From contig CM032132.1 in NCBI GenBank assembly GCA_018894105.1, forward strand, positions 29,191,379-29,255,378: a stretch of DNA of 64,000 bases, in the 5' to 3' direction. Made by a program: the position numbers and the translations under genes. This DNA is from Jacaranda mimosifolia (taxonomy: Eukaryota > Streptophyta > Magnoliopsida > Lamiales > Bignoniaceae). Shown here one piece after another: positions 46,010 through 58,823 of this stretch. The notes beneath the pieces are model-generated. The model had not been told where the DNA came from. It was given only the letters and a program-made list of their open reading frames with translations, and searched no databases. Position 1 is the first letter of the stretch. Every line of letters begins with the position of its first letter.

Positions 46010-48895
46010 AATTTGGTCCCCAGATCATGAATATTGGAAGAGCTTGGGATATTGCTAGCACATGAGGTCCTCTTGCTCCTAGGTTGCTGCCTCCACATTA
46101 TGGTTGTGCTACAACACTTTTACTTGGGGAATCCTCCGATTCCTAAGCTCCCAAAATATTTTGTTCGAGATATGAACCAGTTGTTCCTCGTATGTCAGAT
46201 CACCTTTCAGTTGCATTAGCTCAGGTGATATGATGTGGAAGGATCGGGATAGTATTTTTGGAGTTAAGATACATGAAAGACATCGTGTATCCTTGTCTGG
46301 TCTTGGGGCAGCACATGACGATAAGCCACTGGTCTAATTTTCTCACTTATTTCATAAGGTCCAACATACCTCGAACTCAGCTTTCTGCCTTTGCCAATTC
46401 TTCTGATCCCTTTCCTCGGGGATCCTTGAGGAACACTCATCATCAACTTCAAACTCCAAATCCTTCCTCCACTTATCTGCATAACTTTTCTGTCAATCCT
46501 AAGCAGCCTTCATTCACTGCTTAATAATTTGTACCTTCTTGATAGTTTCTTGAATCAGTTCAGGCTTCATAATTCCCGAAGACATGTTAATGGTACCTTT
46601 ATACTCTGCTAGATCCTAATACATTGGGGACTGACACTTTCGTCCGTACAATGCTTCGTACGGTGCCATCTAAATAACAAACTGATAGCTGTTATTGTAG
46701 GTAAACTCAACCAGAGGCAGATGTCGTATCCAACCGTCACCGAAATCCAGGATACAAGCTCTTAACATATCTTCCAAAATCCCCCTTTATGGTTGTCCGT
46801 CAGTCTGAGGATGAGTGACTGAGCTAAACTGTAACTTTGTTCTGAAATGTCTCTACAAATTCTTCCAAAATCTTGATGTGAACTTTGGATTCCGATCGAA
46901 TATAATAATAATTGGAATCTTGTGTAATATGAGGATCTCCTTGATGTATAATTCTGCTAGTTTCTCAACTTTGTAGTCCATTCCGACTGGTAGAAAATGT
47001 GCAAACTTTGTCAAACGGTCCACTATCACCCAGATACTATCATAACATCCTCTAGCCTTTAGTAGACTGATCAAAAAGTCCATGGCCACTTGTTACCATT
47101 TCCAGTCAGGGATGGGAAGTGGTTGTAACAACCATGATGGTCATTGATGTTCTGCTTTCACTAACTGACATGTTAGACATTTTTGCACGTAATTTGCTAT
47201 ATCTTTCTTCATTCCATTCCACCAGAACTGTTTCTTCAAATCTTGTACTACATATCTCGCTATGTGTGCCTCTTCTAATAATCTCCCCTTCACTTCTTCA
47301 GGCACACAAATTCTCTTAAAAAATAGCAATGTGCCTTGACCATCAATACTATACTCGGATCCTTCAGAACTTCCAGCCAATTCTCTTTATTTCAACATCC
47401 ATTTATCTCTGGCTTGGGTCAGTCGAATTTCATCATGTAGTTCAGGCTGTACTTTTACTCCCGCAACCCAAGCTCGATGTTTTAACCTTAGCACAACACC
47501 CGTACTTAATCCTTTTGATGTTCTTGCCCCTTGCAAATGAGCCATTCTCGCCTTCTGGCTCAGTGCATTGGCTACCACATTCGCTTTTCCTAGATGGTAG
47601 GCGATAGAAAAGTCATAATCCCCTAGAAACTCCACCTATCTACGCTGCCTCATGTTCAGATCTTTTTGCAAATGTAGATACTTGAGGCTTTTATGATCTG
47701 TATATACCTCAAATGTAGCTCCATAGAGGTAATACCTCCATTTGGACAATGCAAAAACAGCTGCTGCTAGCACCAAATCATGATTTGGATAGTTCTCCTC
47801 ATGAGGCTTTGACTTCCTAGATGCATAAGTGATAGCACACTCTCTTTGCATCAACACCCATCCTTTAATCCGTCCGAAAGGGCTAAAACTGGAGTTTTAG
47901 TTAGGCGGTTCTTCAACTCTTAGAAGCTCCTCTCACATTCCTCATTCTAATCAAAGGGTTGGTCTTTATAGGTTAACTTGGTCAACGAACCAGCTATTTT
48001 GGAAAAATCCTAAACAAATCTCCAATAGTAATTGGCTAATCCCAAAAAGCTCCAAACTTCAGTAACGATTCCGAGCCTCTTCTAATTGACAATCACTTCC
48101 ATTTTAGAGGGGTCCACTTCTGGCCCCCTCGAGTGATTACGCGACCCAGAAAGGTTACTTTCTCAACCCAGAACTCACACTTCCTGAACTTAGCATATAT
48201 ATGATGCTTTTTCAGAGTTTTTAGAACTATGTAAGTGCTTTCTGTGTTCCTCCTTAGATTTAGAGAATACCAAGATGTCGTCGATGAAGACGACCACAAA
48301 CTGGTCCAAGTACGGCCTAAAAATCTAGTGCATCAAGTCCATGAATGCTACTAGGGAATTGGTTAGACCAAACGGCATTACTACAAACTCAAAGTGACCA
48401 TACCGAGAATTGAAAGTTGTCTTAGGGATACCTTTTTCTTTGATCTTCAATTGATAATACCCATGTCTTAAGTCTAGCTTGGAGAACATTCTTGCCCCTA
48501 CAATAGGTTAAATAACTCCTCTACATGTGGCAGAGAGTACTTATTTTTGGAAGTGACCTTGTGCAATTCTCGATAGTCGATGCATATTCTTCAAGAAATG
48601 TCCTTTTTCTTAACGAATAGCACTGGGGCTTCCCAACGGACGTGTTGGGTCTAATGAACTTCTTTTCTAGAAACTCCTACAGTTGGCTTTTCAACTCCTT
48701 AAGCTCATGAGGCGCTATTCTGCATAGAGTCTTGGAGAATGGCGTAGCCCTTGGTAGAGTGTGAATGACAAACTCTATCTCTCTGTCAGGGGGTAGTAAG
48801 TTTAATTCTTTAGGAAATACCTTCAGGTATTCTGGTACTACTTCTACTTCCTCGATCCTGACTGTGTCCCGAGGTTTGTTAATGTGGTATGCCAA
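46010..48895 (-). pseudogene. Gypsy pol relic of Tekay element 2 (RT to chromodomain)
   Basis: RT starts at 48895 with VVPEYLKVFPKELNLLPPD and [18 protein letters not shown]. The catalytic box near 48280-48290 reads FIDDILVFS, so both Asp residues are kept. RNase H (47857-47460) has [18 protein letters not shown] and TDHKSLKYL, but VANALSQK where VADALS is usual. Integrase has FWWNGMKKDIANYVQKCLTC (47380-47141), then MDFLISLL, WVIVDRLTKFAHFLPVG and FDRNPKFTSRFW (47089-46853). The expected Glu after HPQTDGQ is a stop (about 46790). The GPY/F module (46482-46264) has RYVGPYEI and HDVFHVS. The chromodomain-like tail (about 46180-46010) reads RIPQVKVL, NHNVEAAT and QEDLM with stops. Confidence 0.88.
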
Positions 48896-49189
48896 AAATC
48901 CTTGCCCACCTTAATTCAAAATCTGCTTAGCTTCTAACGCTAATATGATCGGTATTGGAGAAGCGCTATCGGCCAAAGTATGGGAAGATATTGAGATCCC
49001 TTCCCCGAGTGTAATGAACTTGGTGTAGCAATTCACCAATGCCTGATGATGGTATAGCCAATCCATCCCAAGAATTACGCCATACCCTTGGATAGGTATT
49101 CATATTAGACCGGTTGGATACACTCAGCCCTCGATCATTATCGGTTAATCCGAATACATAGTATCTGTGACTAACCCTACTCCTAAGCG

Positions 49190-50463
49190 TGTCTACACTA
49201 CAACTTCGTAGGCCATGGTTTCGGGTTGAACATTTAATTTTTGAGAAAAATCAATAGATATAAATGAATGAGAAGCAACAGGATCATATAATACATTACC
49301 AAGATTTTTGGAGCTAGTAATCATACCTTTAACCACCTCATTAGCGTTCGGTGCATCCTCTTCGGTTAAGATATAAACACGAGCCCAAACTTTCTATTTT
49401 TCTCTTCCTGCAAATACTAGGCCTTTCGCTCCTGAGCAATCCTTCAGAAAGTGTTGGCTACTTCCATAATGCAGCAACTTGCCTTGCTTTCGCCAACAAT
49501 TTACTTATTTGTGGCCGAGTGCCCCACAAAATCAACATTACATCGATACCTTTTTTTGAGCCCGATTCACTGTCTCATCAGTCCTAGGAACTCAATGGGG
49601 TGTGCCCCCAGCTTGTAACCTAGGTTGTTTCTTGCTAGTGCCACTTGGTCCTCCCAAGGGTGGTCTTCATTTCCGACCCCTGTCTTCAATTTTTTGAATT
49701 TCTTGTAGTTTTGATTCATATTGCAGTGCCTTGCTCACTGCTTAGTTGAAATTCGATAGGTCAAAGATGGCTAGACCCCATCTAAGCTCTGATCTCAGTC
49801 CCTTAAAAAATCATTAAATTTGCCGACTTTCATCTTCCAGGATGTATAGTGTATACAGTATTAACTGGTTAAAAGTTGCTTCGTACTAACTGACTGATTG
49901 GCTTCCTTAGATTAGATTCATAAATTCCCTTTCTCTCGCCTGCTTGACTATTAGGGGAATATATTTGTCCATGAATTCCCTAGTGAAATTATCCTATGTC
50001 TAGGGAGTCCTTGAAACGGTCTATCTGCGATCGATCATTTTCTACCAACTCCTTGTAGATTCGGTTAGGAGAAATGTGGCAAACCATACCTTTTGTTCAT
50101 CCAGGTATTGCAGGATTTTGAATATGAACTCCAAGTTTTCTACCCATTCTTCCACCTTGCCGTCGTTTGGTTCCCCAAAACATTTTGGGGGCTGGAAACG
50201 AATGAACAATTCTAGTGCCCGATCTTCAGTTATCTCATTAACCATTCTTGCTTCACCACCCAGCTGTTAAGCCTCTTGCCTAGCTCTAGGCCTTCTCCGA
50301 TTCATGGGGCCCGCTAGCTGACCCACAGAAGGGGCTTGTGAAATCTCTTCTTCTAGTTCAAGTGGCTATAAGCATGTGCTTCTTGCCTGGGGATTCTCAG
50401 TGCATTAATCGGTCGACCTGCTCTTACTGGAATGGGTCTAGCAGCACTACCATGAGACGTCAT
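49190..50463 (-). pseudogene. Gag, zinc knuckle and protease relic of Tekay element 2
   Basis: The start chosen is the ATG at 50463 (MTSHGSAARPIPVRAGRPIN), the first after a non-coding gap. The capsid core (50245-50042) reads ALELFIRFQPPKCFGEPNDG, VEEWVENLEFIFKILQYL and FATFLLTESTRSW, typical of Retrotrans_gag. A knuckle FCGALGHK-VNC is seen near 49520, with stops. The protease region (about 49300-49200) has YDPVASHSFIS, where D-S-G is expected, so the active site is damaged. It ends KLNVQPETMAYEV. Confidence 0.82.
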
Positions 50464-50885
50464 CTCTTACTTCAAGATTTATGATCTAGTCTCAAGCCAG
50501 CGATTATAAGTTGCAAATTAGCACCTTAGCCTTCAAGAATCCTTCAGAATTTCTTGAGCTTTCAAAATTAAAAAAGAGCAAAGTAAATTTAATAAAAGTT
50601 CCAATTTCTTAAAATAGGAAAGAGAGAAAGTCCGACAACAATATATGAAAGATAACTTCATTAGCATAGCAATAGCAAAGTTACAATAGTATGTACGAAA
50701 TTTAAAGTTTTCAAAAATAGCCATGCTAACTATTCACATGATCGGATTTAAAATGATTAGGCGAAAGGAAAAGAAAATGAAAATATTAGCCAACGTTATG
50801 CAAGCCTAATAGTTAAAAGTTCTATTAAGTTACTACTATGCCAAATACATATGCAGAATGCCATCACGGCACCAAATCATCTAAC

Positions 50886-51654
50886 CTAACCCTCCTCATT
50901 AGTAATGTCGGACTCAGCTTCCTCGTTGTTGTCGTGCCACTTATTGAAGTCATCCCACATCAAGTTCGAGTTCACATCATCACCGTTGTCCTCATCCTTA
51001 ATCTCCAATGGTGCTACCACTAGGGGTTCAGGGATAGGATCTGCATTCGGGATCTCCTCAACTTCCTTTGGATCCTCCTCAGCATTCTCATCCAGGTTCT
51101 CTTCTGGATCCTCCTCAACATCATCTAGGTCCTCTTTCAGGTCCTCTTCAATCTGTGCTTCCTGTGCGTGCCCGGGCTCTGGAGCTGGATGAATCCTCGA
51201 AGGTCTTGCTCCGGCGTCAATCCCTCCTATAACTTGGTCGATAAACCTAACATAATAGGCTATCATCTGGCTTATCTTGTCTATCACGGGGTAGGGTACC
51301 TCTATAGTCCTTCAATAATTCATCTATAACTCTCGGAACATAGCATCCATCTGTTCCCTTATGGTACGAAGTCCTTGTACCTGCGCCTTTGCTATGCTGA
51401 TCCGCACTCATTCTCGTTCTGCATCCCCCATTAGTCGATCCACGAGATAATCTCTAGCTCCTAGCAACGACCTGGTACGCCTTTGCCCAGTCTCATATAA
51501 GTGACTCGCGCTGGTCACCTATCTTGTCTTCTAGTGATTGACACAGCCTCAGCAAGCTCGCCTTTTCCTCCTCTAAGACTCTGATCGTAAGATCCGAAGG
51601 TTCCTTGCTTGGCCCCTCTATAGGCTCCTTCCCTTTATTGCGATCGTCAGGCAT
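50886..51654 (-). pseudogene. ORF1 upstream of gag: coiled coil plus acidic tail
   Basis: The ATG at 51654 opens MPDDRNKGKEPIEG, about 190 nt after the primer site. ILEEEKASLLRLCQSLEDKI-like heptads (starting VLEEEKASLL) predict a coiled coil, and the first frame stops at 51493. After a shift come LLGARDYLVDRLMGDAERE, ISIAKAQVQGLRTIREQMDA, MIDKISQMIAYYVRFIDQVI, RPSRIHPAPEPGH and a strongly acidic tail of Glu/Asp runs (EEDLKEDLDDVEEDPEE). The stop at 50886 is about 420 nt before the gag ATG. Total coding length is about 256 codons. The first Tekay element shares every block up to PxPGH. No known domain was recognised. It could be an accessory or assembly protein or a gag leader. Confidence 0.65.
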
Positions 51655-51845
51655 CCTGCTACAATTGGAAAAACACAAAAATCTATTTCGTTAGTATCAC
51701 ACAATAAAATCTATATCCTAGTTTCCTGGGTCATATAAAAATCCACAAATGCTTAAAACACTTAAGGTTCATAACCTAACTAATCTAAACAACAAGCAAG
51801 TTATGAATCCCATTACTGTTCAACACCTAGGTCATCGCTAACCTG

Positions 51846-51858
51846 GGCTCTGATACCA
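51846..51858 (-). other. Primer-binding site, perfect initiator-Met type
   Basis: The minus strand reads TGGTATCAGAGCC four bases after the 5' LTR. This is the standard primer site of many plant gypsy and copia elements. Confidence 0.92.
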
Positions 51859-51862
51859 CCTC

Positions 51863-54778
51863 TATGGCGCTGCCACTCAGGATAGCACCTAAGCTGAAGC
51901 ACCACTTAGTCCTGACGTAAATCTCATATATAATTCAAATAACAGGCCCATTAGAAAAAAATTTTCAAAATCATCAAAGATAGCAACTCGCTTCAACCTA
52001 AGCAACTCTTAACAAAAGTATGAACTACATGCCATGACGATCCCATCGTTCATCATTTCATACGTACTTCAATAATAAGATCATATCTGGCGTATCACAA
52101 CATCTCCAAATTTCAACTTAACATAAAAGTAATTCGTACACAGGTTAAACACCTATCTATTACAAAACGTATGTACATCTTTCCAAACCTAAAGTACGAG
52201 ATCATCACCAAAACCTATATGAGAAAGTCAGTGATACGGGGGGTAAGTCTAAAGACTTAGTGAGGGATAAACTTACGAATAACAGTAGAGATCTATCGAG
52301 GACAATTCAACTCAACAGATCATCAATTAAACAGTTAGAACATGATAGGTTCAGAATCAGACAGTGACAATAGCAAAACAGGAAACTCTCTTGCCTTATT
52401 GCTCCAAGAACAGCTTTCAGACAATCAGGATACAGTCAAATAATACAAACCCAAGGCATATGCATTTCAATAGAATATAATAGGTAGTCAAATAGATTCA
52501 CCAAAGCGTGATAGCTTGGTATATGGCAGATGCCCATACAAACCGTATGGCGCACCATTGATGCCTAGGGGGAAATCCTAAGGGCATCGCTAATACCTCG
52601 GGGAAATCCATAGCATACTATGGATACTTAAACGGGCCGCCTACCATATTGCTGACACCCATGTGGACAGCACGGCGTGCCCCACATAACCAAACATTTG
52701 GCTCGAATTGGCCTCAAGCCCAATAATTCGCTGTACAGATAACAAATTGTGCAAGTACCCCAACAATTCGCTATATAGATAACAAATTGTGCAAGTACCC
52801 AAACGGATTGTATAGCGCACTGCAAGTTTCAGATAAACAGATGTGCCGGCGAGGCAACTATAATAGTACAGACAGTTCAAAACAGTACAAAAATGTCGAT
52901 AAGACAGAATGATAGCAGTAAACAATTCATATAAGCCAACATAGCCAATTAAAGATGTAACGAATAACAAATGTGTTAGCAAGGCAATAGATAACAGAAC
53001 AAAATGGAAAAAATAACAGACAGTAGCAGATAATAGATCGGTACAGATAGAAAATAAGAGTTTTGGGTGCCATAATTCAAAATTGGTATCAAACAATAAC
53101 CCACATAAGGATATACATATCAGATAACAGATATCAATCGAGAACTCACAATTCTCAGATTTTAACAAAATAAAATACATATAAGAAAAAGGAACCCTCA
53201 CACAAGTCATTCCATAAGAATAGATAAATAATAATCGAGGCCACAATGGCAGACCCTCACCTTTGTAGTTCTCAGATTAGCAACCACAGTCAGCAATCCT
53301 ACTAGTCGGCAGGACCCACTTCGTTGTCACCTAAAGAAAAGGGTATTTACTATTACAATCCTCCTTTGATTCTTGATACGTATAATTAAACTATTAACAG
53401 TCCCCAAAACCTCTAATTAACCAACCAATACAGAAATTAGGATCTAATCAAATCTATCAGTATGAGGTATTCTAATTAAGACGATTACTACAGAAATAAT
53501 TATGAAATCGTGTCGATCCCAATAAAAGAATGAAATCAAGCCCTTGAATCATAATTCCTAATACATAGTCTCAATTATCATTAACAACCCATTCAACAAG
53601 ATAAATTTCAATATCCATGTTTAGGTCCCAATTTATTTAATCCCCAAGTGGTTTATATACTTAATGTACTTAATTAGTCCAATTGTATATAATATGTCAA
53701 TTTAGGGCCACTAAGTATAATAAGTCCAAGCATGGGGTATATATATATGTATGCCAAGTCACATGTCCTTCCAAAATTGATACAATACAACAATAAACAA
53801 GATACAATATACATGTGTGTATATATATACTTATATAATCCAAAAGCATTCCAATTCCAACACAAGAGCGATATTGGATATCCGAAATCACAAACCAAGC
53901 ACACGAGTGCGATCGTCGCGTCAAGGAGACAAAATTGTCTTACTGCTGCCATCACGCCACCGCCGCCGAAAAACTCAACGCCATCACCTAGAGATGCCTC
54001 TCACCGTGAGCTTTCCAATTCTCAACTTTGTTTTTTGTTTCTCTACTAGAAAAAGCCTCAATTGCTACCTTGAAAACCCAAAAATCACCTTGCTCCGTCG
54101 TGAAGTTTTCACTAATTTTTGCCTCCACCGCTAACTGAATCGGACATACAAAAGTAGCACTGTGGTCCTCTAGCTAAGAGCTTCCAAAAACGCTGCCCAT
54201 AAACCCATTCCGACTGCTGCTCCGTTGTCGCCTGCCAAGACCATCAAGGTGGGTCTTCTTCAAACTTTCGATTTTGGTGATCCACTACCTGGATGCCGCA
54301 TGCAAGATGTCAGAAGGTTTCTTGTAAAGTGGGGAAGAAGATGATTGGAGGGGTTTGGGGAAAAGGTCACCGGAGAAGGGAGTCGCAGGTGGGGGAAAAG
54401 AGTTCGACACAGGGGAAGAAGGAGAAGAAATAGGGGGAGAGAAATGAAAATTAGGTATTTAAATAGGGTAAGTTTTCAGATTTTCATTTGGCCCTCAAAA
54501 CTTTTGTTGCATCTCATTTAGGCCCTTCAATTTAAAAAACAAAAGAGTTAAGCCTAGCAATTTAAAAGCTTCCATGCAAATCCCTTGATTTTCAAATATG
54601 GTCAAATCAAGTCTAAATTAATTCCAAATTGACCCCAAACTTTTAAAATTTCTAAAAATTGAGATTTTATTGTTATCAAGTTAACCCCCAAAATTTAATA
54701 AAATCATAAATTAGCCATTATAACATAAGATTTATGAAATTTAAATTCTATAAATCATGAAAATTTTGGGGTGTTACA
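51863..54778 (-). repeat. 5' LTR of Tekay element 2, 2916 bp
   Basis: It is collinear with 43053-45990 from TATGGCGCTGCCACTCAGG to TTTGGGGTGTTACA. The 31-bp array is present at about 52560-52680 in a more degenerate form. A segment GCTATATAGATAACAAATTG-like is duplicated near 52731-52795. Confidence 0.92.
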
Positions 54779-55340
54779 ACTTTCATCCTGAGGAACACTA
54801 TGAGAAAGTAAAAAATTATATAAATGTTCTTCATTCCATATTCATTATATAAATATTGTTTTAAACATTATTTATTAAAGTTTTGAACTATATGCATGTA
54901 CATGCCCTCGCTGGATGGTACCAACTTCTGGATAAGGGTCATCAAGAGCAAGGTATAGGAGTCATATAAAAATCTAATCAGATTTTTCCTAAGGTCTTCG
55001 AGTCAGGTAGTGGAAAGTATATGCATGTTGCTAATATTTTTATTTTACAAATTAAGTATGCTTATGTATTCAAAATGCTAACTTATTTTATTTTCTTTCA
55101 TAGGAATGTTTATTGGATCCCCTAGTATGAGAGCCATATATAGAGGGCCTTCGATACGAAAGGGGATTACTAATGAGCGATTTGTATGGCATGCCTGGAA
55201 GACGCAGAAGAGGCCAAAGTCAATTGACAAGGATGCTTATGATACCATTTATCAGCATTAGCAATCCTAAGATTTTCAGTAGAAGTTTGCATAGGCCTGG
55301 AAGAACTGATCACACCACAAAAAAGTGTGTTAATTTCCAC
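54779..55340 (+). pseudogene. CACTA transposase gene, 3' part, element B
   Basis: The interrupted exon resumes right after the Tekay LTR with FHPEEHYEKVKNYINVL (54784-54832). A second exon-like block (about 54893-54990) gives MPSLDGTNFWIRVIKSKV, close to the block in CACTA A. A third (55103-55340) gives AFDTKGDY, then SDLYGM, WKTQKRPKSIDKDAYDTIYQ and AWKN, with several stops. The blocks correspond to the Transposase_24-type companion protein. Confidence 0.65.
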
Positions 55341-55578
55341 CCCATTTTTGCTTACTCTTGCTAAACCTAGGGAATAAATTTTTACCCATGCTTTAAATTG
55401 CGTGGGCATTAAAATTTATCAAAGGCTATGGTTAAGATTAAACCACAAGCATTATGTGCTTATTACTTATGCTTTTGCAGCCGTAAAGAATAAAATTTTA
55501 AATTGCTTATGCTTAAGAATTAAATCGTAGGTAATACTTAATTATTACCTATGATTTTATGATAGTAAGTAATAATTA

Positions 55579-58500
55579 CACTACAAAAGATAAGCATATT
55601 AGTGGGAATTATTTAGTAAGGGTCATTGTGAACCCCTACTAATTATTTTTTTTTGTTGGGGTTTAATAGTCTACAAAAATTAATAATATATAATGGGGGT
55701 TATGAGCATATAGTGGCGGTTTTGACCCCCTCAACGACTATGTTCATATTTTATAAATTTTTAATTATTTTGAGAAAAGTTAAATTAAAATTGTGGGATT
55801 TTAAACCCCTACTAATTTTGTAAGAATGAAATATTTTCACTTATTATATTTTATTGGTAAAAAACTAAATCCTTTACTTAGTTATTAAAAACCCCTATTT
55901 TCCCTCACTTTCACAAAACCCCCAATTTCAATCTCCATTGTCAAATTCTTCGTCAATTTCAAACTTCAACCATAGCACCACCAACTTCTGCTTGTTGCCA
56001 AGCCATCACCATTATTTTCACCATAAGGATATTTTGTTTACACCAATTTCTAAATAATTAAGGGTTTAAAATTTTACTTTTTCAAATGTTGCAGAAGAAA
56101 AATCGATGGAAGTCTAAAACGGAAAGGAGTTTTGGGATAAAGCAAAAAAATTGGTTTTCTAGCAACTTTTCCCTTCATGTCATTGATTCTAAGTTTGGTT
56201 ACTTCTCTTCTCTCCTCTTCTCTCAATTTCTTCTTAATTTGTGTTTCTATGTTTCTTTCAGAAATTTTATATCAATTATTGGACTTTGCCTAGTTTAGGT
56301 AAGCTGCCGAAGTCTATTTTTTGAAATTTTATATAGTTTAGGCTTTGCTTATGAGCTTTGATGATTTTATGAGTTTTGATGATTTTGTGATAGAACGCTA
56401 AAATGGGCTATTGTTCATTTTTATCCATGACTTGTAATTTAATGTAATGAACACCAAACTATCATAAATTTAAGATAAGATATTTATTTTTACCAAAAGT
56501 GACAAAGCAAACCATTGACATATTATTCACAATTAGTTTTAAAGAGATGCATTTGAAGTCTATTTTCATTCTTGCTCCTTTTCCACTGACAAATGCCTAA
56601 TCTGATAGCACTATATAGCTCATGATGATGTTGAGAGATGATTAGATTTAGGGAAAACCCATTCAGGTGGCCAATGTATATCAGTTAGTCAAGTGTTATC
56701 CCTTTTGCCTAAGTTATGCTTGGTGAATCTTTTTTATTTTTAATTTTGTCCGTAGGTTAATCCTCAAACAATGCCCTACAATTCCTCTACATATTGCGCA
56801 GTTCGCCTATGAGAATTGCTTCTGATCTTGAAATAACCAAGCAACCATACTGAAAGGAACATATGGGAAATTGTAGAGAATTTGAGCAGTTGTCGTCTTT
56901 ATTTTGCTAATAGTGCAAAAATCATGGGATTCCCCAAATCAGTCAATAACAAAATTTCTATGCAACTCAAACTCAATAGCCAGTAACGTAAAAGATCATG
57001 CAAGTATTATTTCTTCATTTGAGAAAATTCTCATATAACTGACGAGTTTATTCAAGTACAACTTTGTTATTTCTTAGTAATAGATAAAATATGAAATGCA
57101 GAATACAAAGTCTACAAAAGAATAACCAATAGAAATAAGTAAATGAAACCTTTTCTAGTATAAGTATTCCCCTTCAGTTACACGGTTCCATAGTTCACAA
57201 AGACTCGGAGACCTTACCGGTCAGAACAAATTACATCATTCATAACCTACAAATATGATTTTTGTCTTTGTAATTATTGCAGTCATAATACATAATGGAT
57301 AAGAGTTGGATTAGTTTGTCGAAATATGATCTAGAATATGTGTCTGGTGTTGGCAAATTTATTGATTTTGCATTCAAGGATAAGACAACATATGCCATAG
57401 TGCGTTGTCCCTGTAAGACGTGCAGAAATCGATTTACAAGTCTTGAAATGATATTTTAGTCAATTGTGTGATGAATAGTTTTTATACAAACTACAATAAT
57501 TGGGTTTCTCATGGGAAACCATTGAATTTGCAAAGTCATGATACTGAGAGCATAGATTAGAACCTAAGTTTGAATGATGCAAGTAATGATGTCAGTCAAA
57601 TGGTGCATGGTGCATGGCGCAATGGGCTTTCTTGATATGGAGACTGATGAGATAGATGAATTATTATATACAAATAAACATGTTAATAAAGTAAATGAAG
57701 AAACTAAAAAGTTGTTCAAGTTATTTGAAGATGCAAAGGTAGAGGCATATACAAGGAATAAAAAGTTTACTAAGTTGTCTCTTATTGTTTGTATTCTTCA
57801 AGCTAAGGCATTATGTGGGTAGACTGATATTATACTTGAGCTATTGGAGCATTTACTTCCTAATGGTGCAAAAAATCCTCAATCATGTTATGAAGTGAAG
57901 AAACTAATTAGTGATTTTGGCTTTTCATATGAGACATGGGATGCATGTCCTAATAATTGCGTGTTATTTAGAGGGAAAGATAAAGATAAGCATGTTTATG
58001 AAATTTGTGGCGTTTCTCATTATCGAGATGAAGTGAAAAAGTTGGCAGCAAAGCAAATGAGACACTTTCCATTAAAGCCATGACTACCGAAATTATTTAT
58101 GTCACGTAAGACTGTATCTAACATAAGATGGCATGCGAAAAATTGAAAAGATGATGGTATGTTGAGACATCCTATTGATTCTCTTGTGTGGAAAGAATTT
58201 GATAAGAAATTCCTAACTTTTGCTAATGATGTACGCAATGTTAGACTTGGTCTATCAATATATGGCTTCATCCTGTTCAGAACTTTGACATCAAGTTATA
58301 CTATTTGGCCAGTGATTCTAATGCCATATAATCTACCACTATGATTTTGCATGAAATGGCCCTATTTTATCTTGTCAATACTCATTGATGGGCCATTAAG
58401 TTCTGGTCAAAAGAATGATGTATACATGCAACCACTGATTGAGGAGTTAAGAGATTTATGAGAGGGCTGGGGTTCCAACTTTTGTTGCTTTTAGCAATCA

Positions 58501-58823
58501 AATGTTTCAAATGCATGTAGCATTATTGTGGACAATTAGTGACTTCCCTGCTTACACAATGTTACCTGGTTGGGGTGTTAAGGACAAACTTGCATGCCCT
58601 TATTGTGGAAGGAAGATATAGTATAAAGATTAGATGATTGTCGTAAAGATTGTTATATGGGTCATCGTCGTTTTTTCCCTACAAGTCATCGATTTTGAAG
58701 AGATATTGTGTCATTTGATGGTAAAAGAGAATTAGGAAGGGCTCCTATTCATAGGAACACAAATATTGCAAGAGCTAGATAAATATCAAATATTAACTCA
58801 ATACAATAAAGAAGACCTATTGA
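55579..58823 (+). mobile_element. CACTA relic C, 3' end missing
   Basis: It begins CACTACAAAAGATAAGCATA at 55579. Subterminal motifs CCCCTACTAATT and their complements recur between 55610 and 55830. It contains the TNP2-type gene at 57295-58770, and 55860-57290 between them reads as leader or intron DNA. The element is cut short by the start of CACTA D at 58824. Confidence 0.6.
57295..58770 (+). pseudogene. CACTA transposase relic (transposase-associated domain plus TNP2)
   Basis: The ATG at 57295 follows a splice-acceptor-like TTATTGCAG. MDKSWISLSKYDLEYVSGVG, KFIDFAFKDK and VRCPCKTCRNRF make up the transposase-associated zinc-type domain, followed by a stop at 57457. Then come NWVSHGKPLN, METDEIDELLYTN, LFEDAKVEAYTRNKKFTKLS, LLPNGAKNPQSCYEVKKL, YETWDACPNNCVLFRGKDKD and IRWHAKN. 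RHPIDSLVWKEFDKKFLTFA, VRNVRLGLSIYGF and CYMGHRRFFPTSHRF follow. These are the order and motifs of the TNP2 (Transposase_21) catalytic protein. At least six stops or shifts are seen, and the C-terminal part is absent. Confidence 0.85.

Larger units (their letters stand above)
43053..54778 (-). mobile_element. Ty3/gypsy Tekay-type element 2, minus strand, 11.7 kb
   Basis: LTRs of about 2.9 kb (43053-45990 and 51863-54778) enclose 5.9 kb. The target duplication is ACTTG (43048-43052) against ACTTT (54779-54783), one base changed. Minus-strand order is primer site, ORF1, gag, protease, RT, RNase H, integrase, GPY/F module and chromodomain-like tail. The layout matches the first Tekay element but sequences differ enough to be a separate family. 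It inserted into the CACTA B transposase exon. Frames are broken throughout. Confidence 0.93.
40607..55568 (+). mobile_element. CACTA relic B, split by the second Tekay element
   Basis: CACTACAAAAAAAATAAGCG at 40607 is a typical CACTA terminus. A plus-strand Transposase_24-type gene begins at 42840, is interrupted at 43052, and resumes at 54779. The 3' end is taken near 55568 because AAGC/GCTTA-type motifs run from 55370 to there and a new CACTA terminus starts at 55579. The span 41190-42000 has LTR-like composition (GCCACACCTCGAAAAC start, GGACTTAGTGA motif), but no partner was found. The right end is inferred. Confidence 0.5.

Noticed and set aside
51846..51858. Possible tRNA gene fragment
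   Set aside because: Only the 13-nt primer site complementary to the tRNA 3' end is present. There is no cloverleaf.
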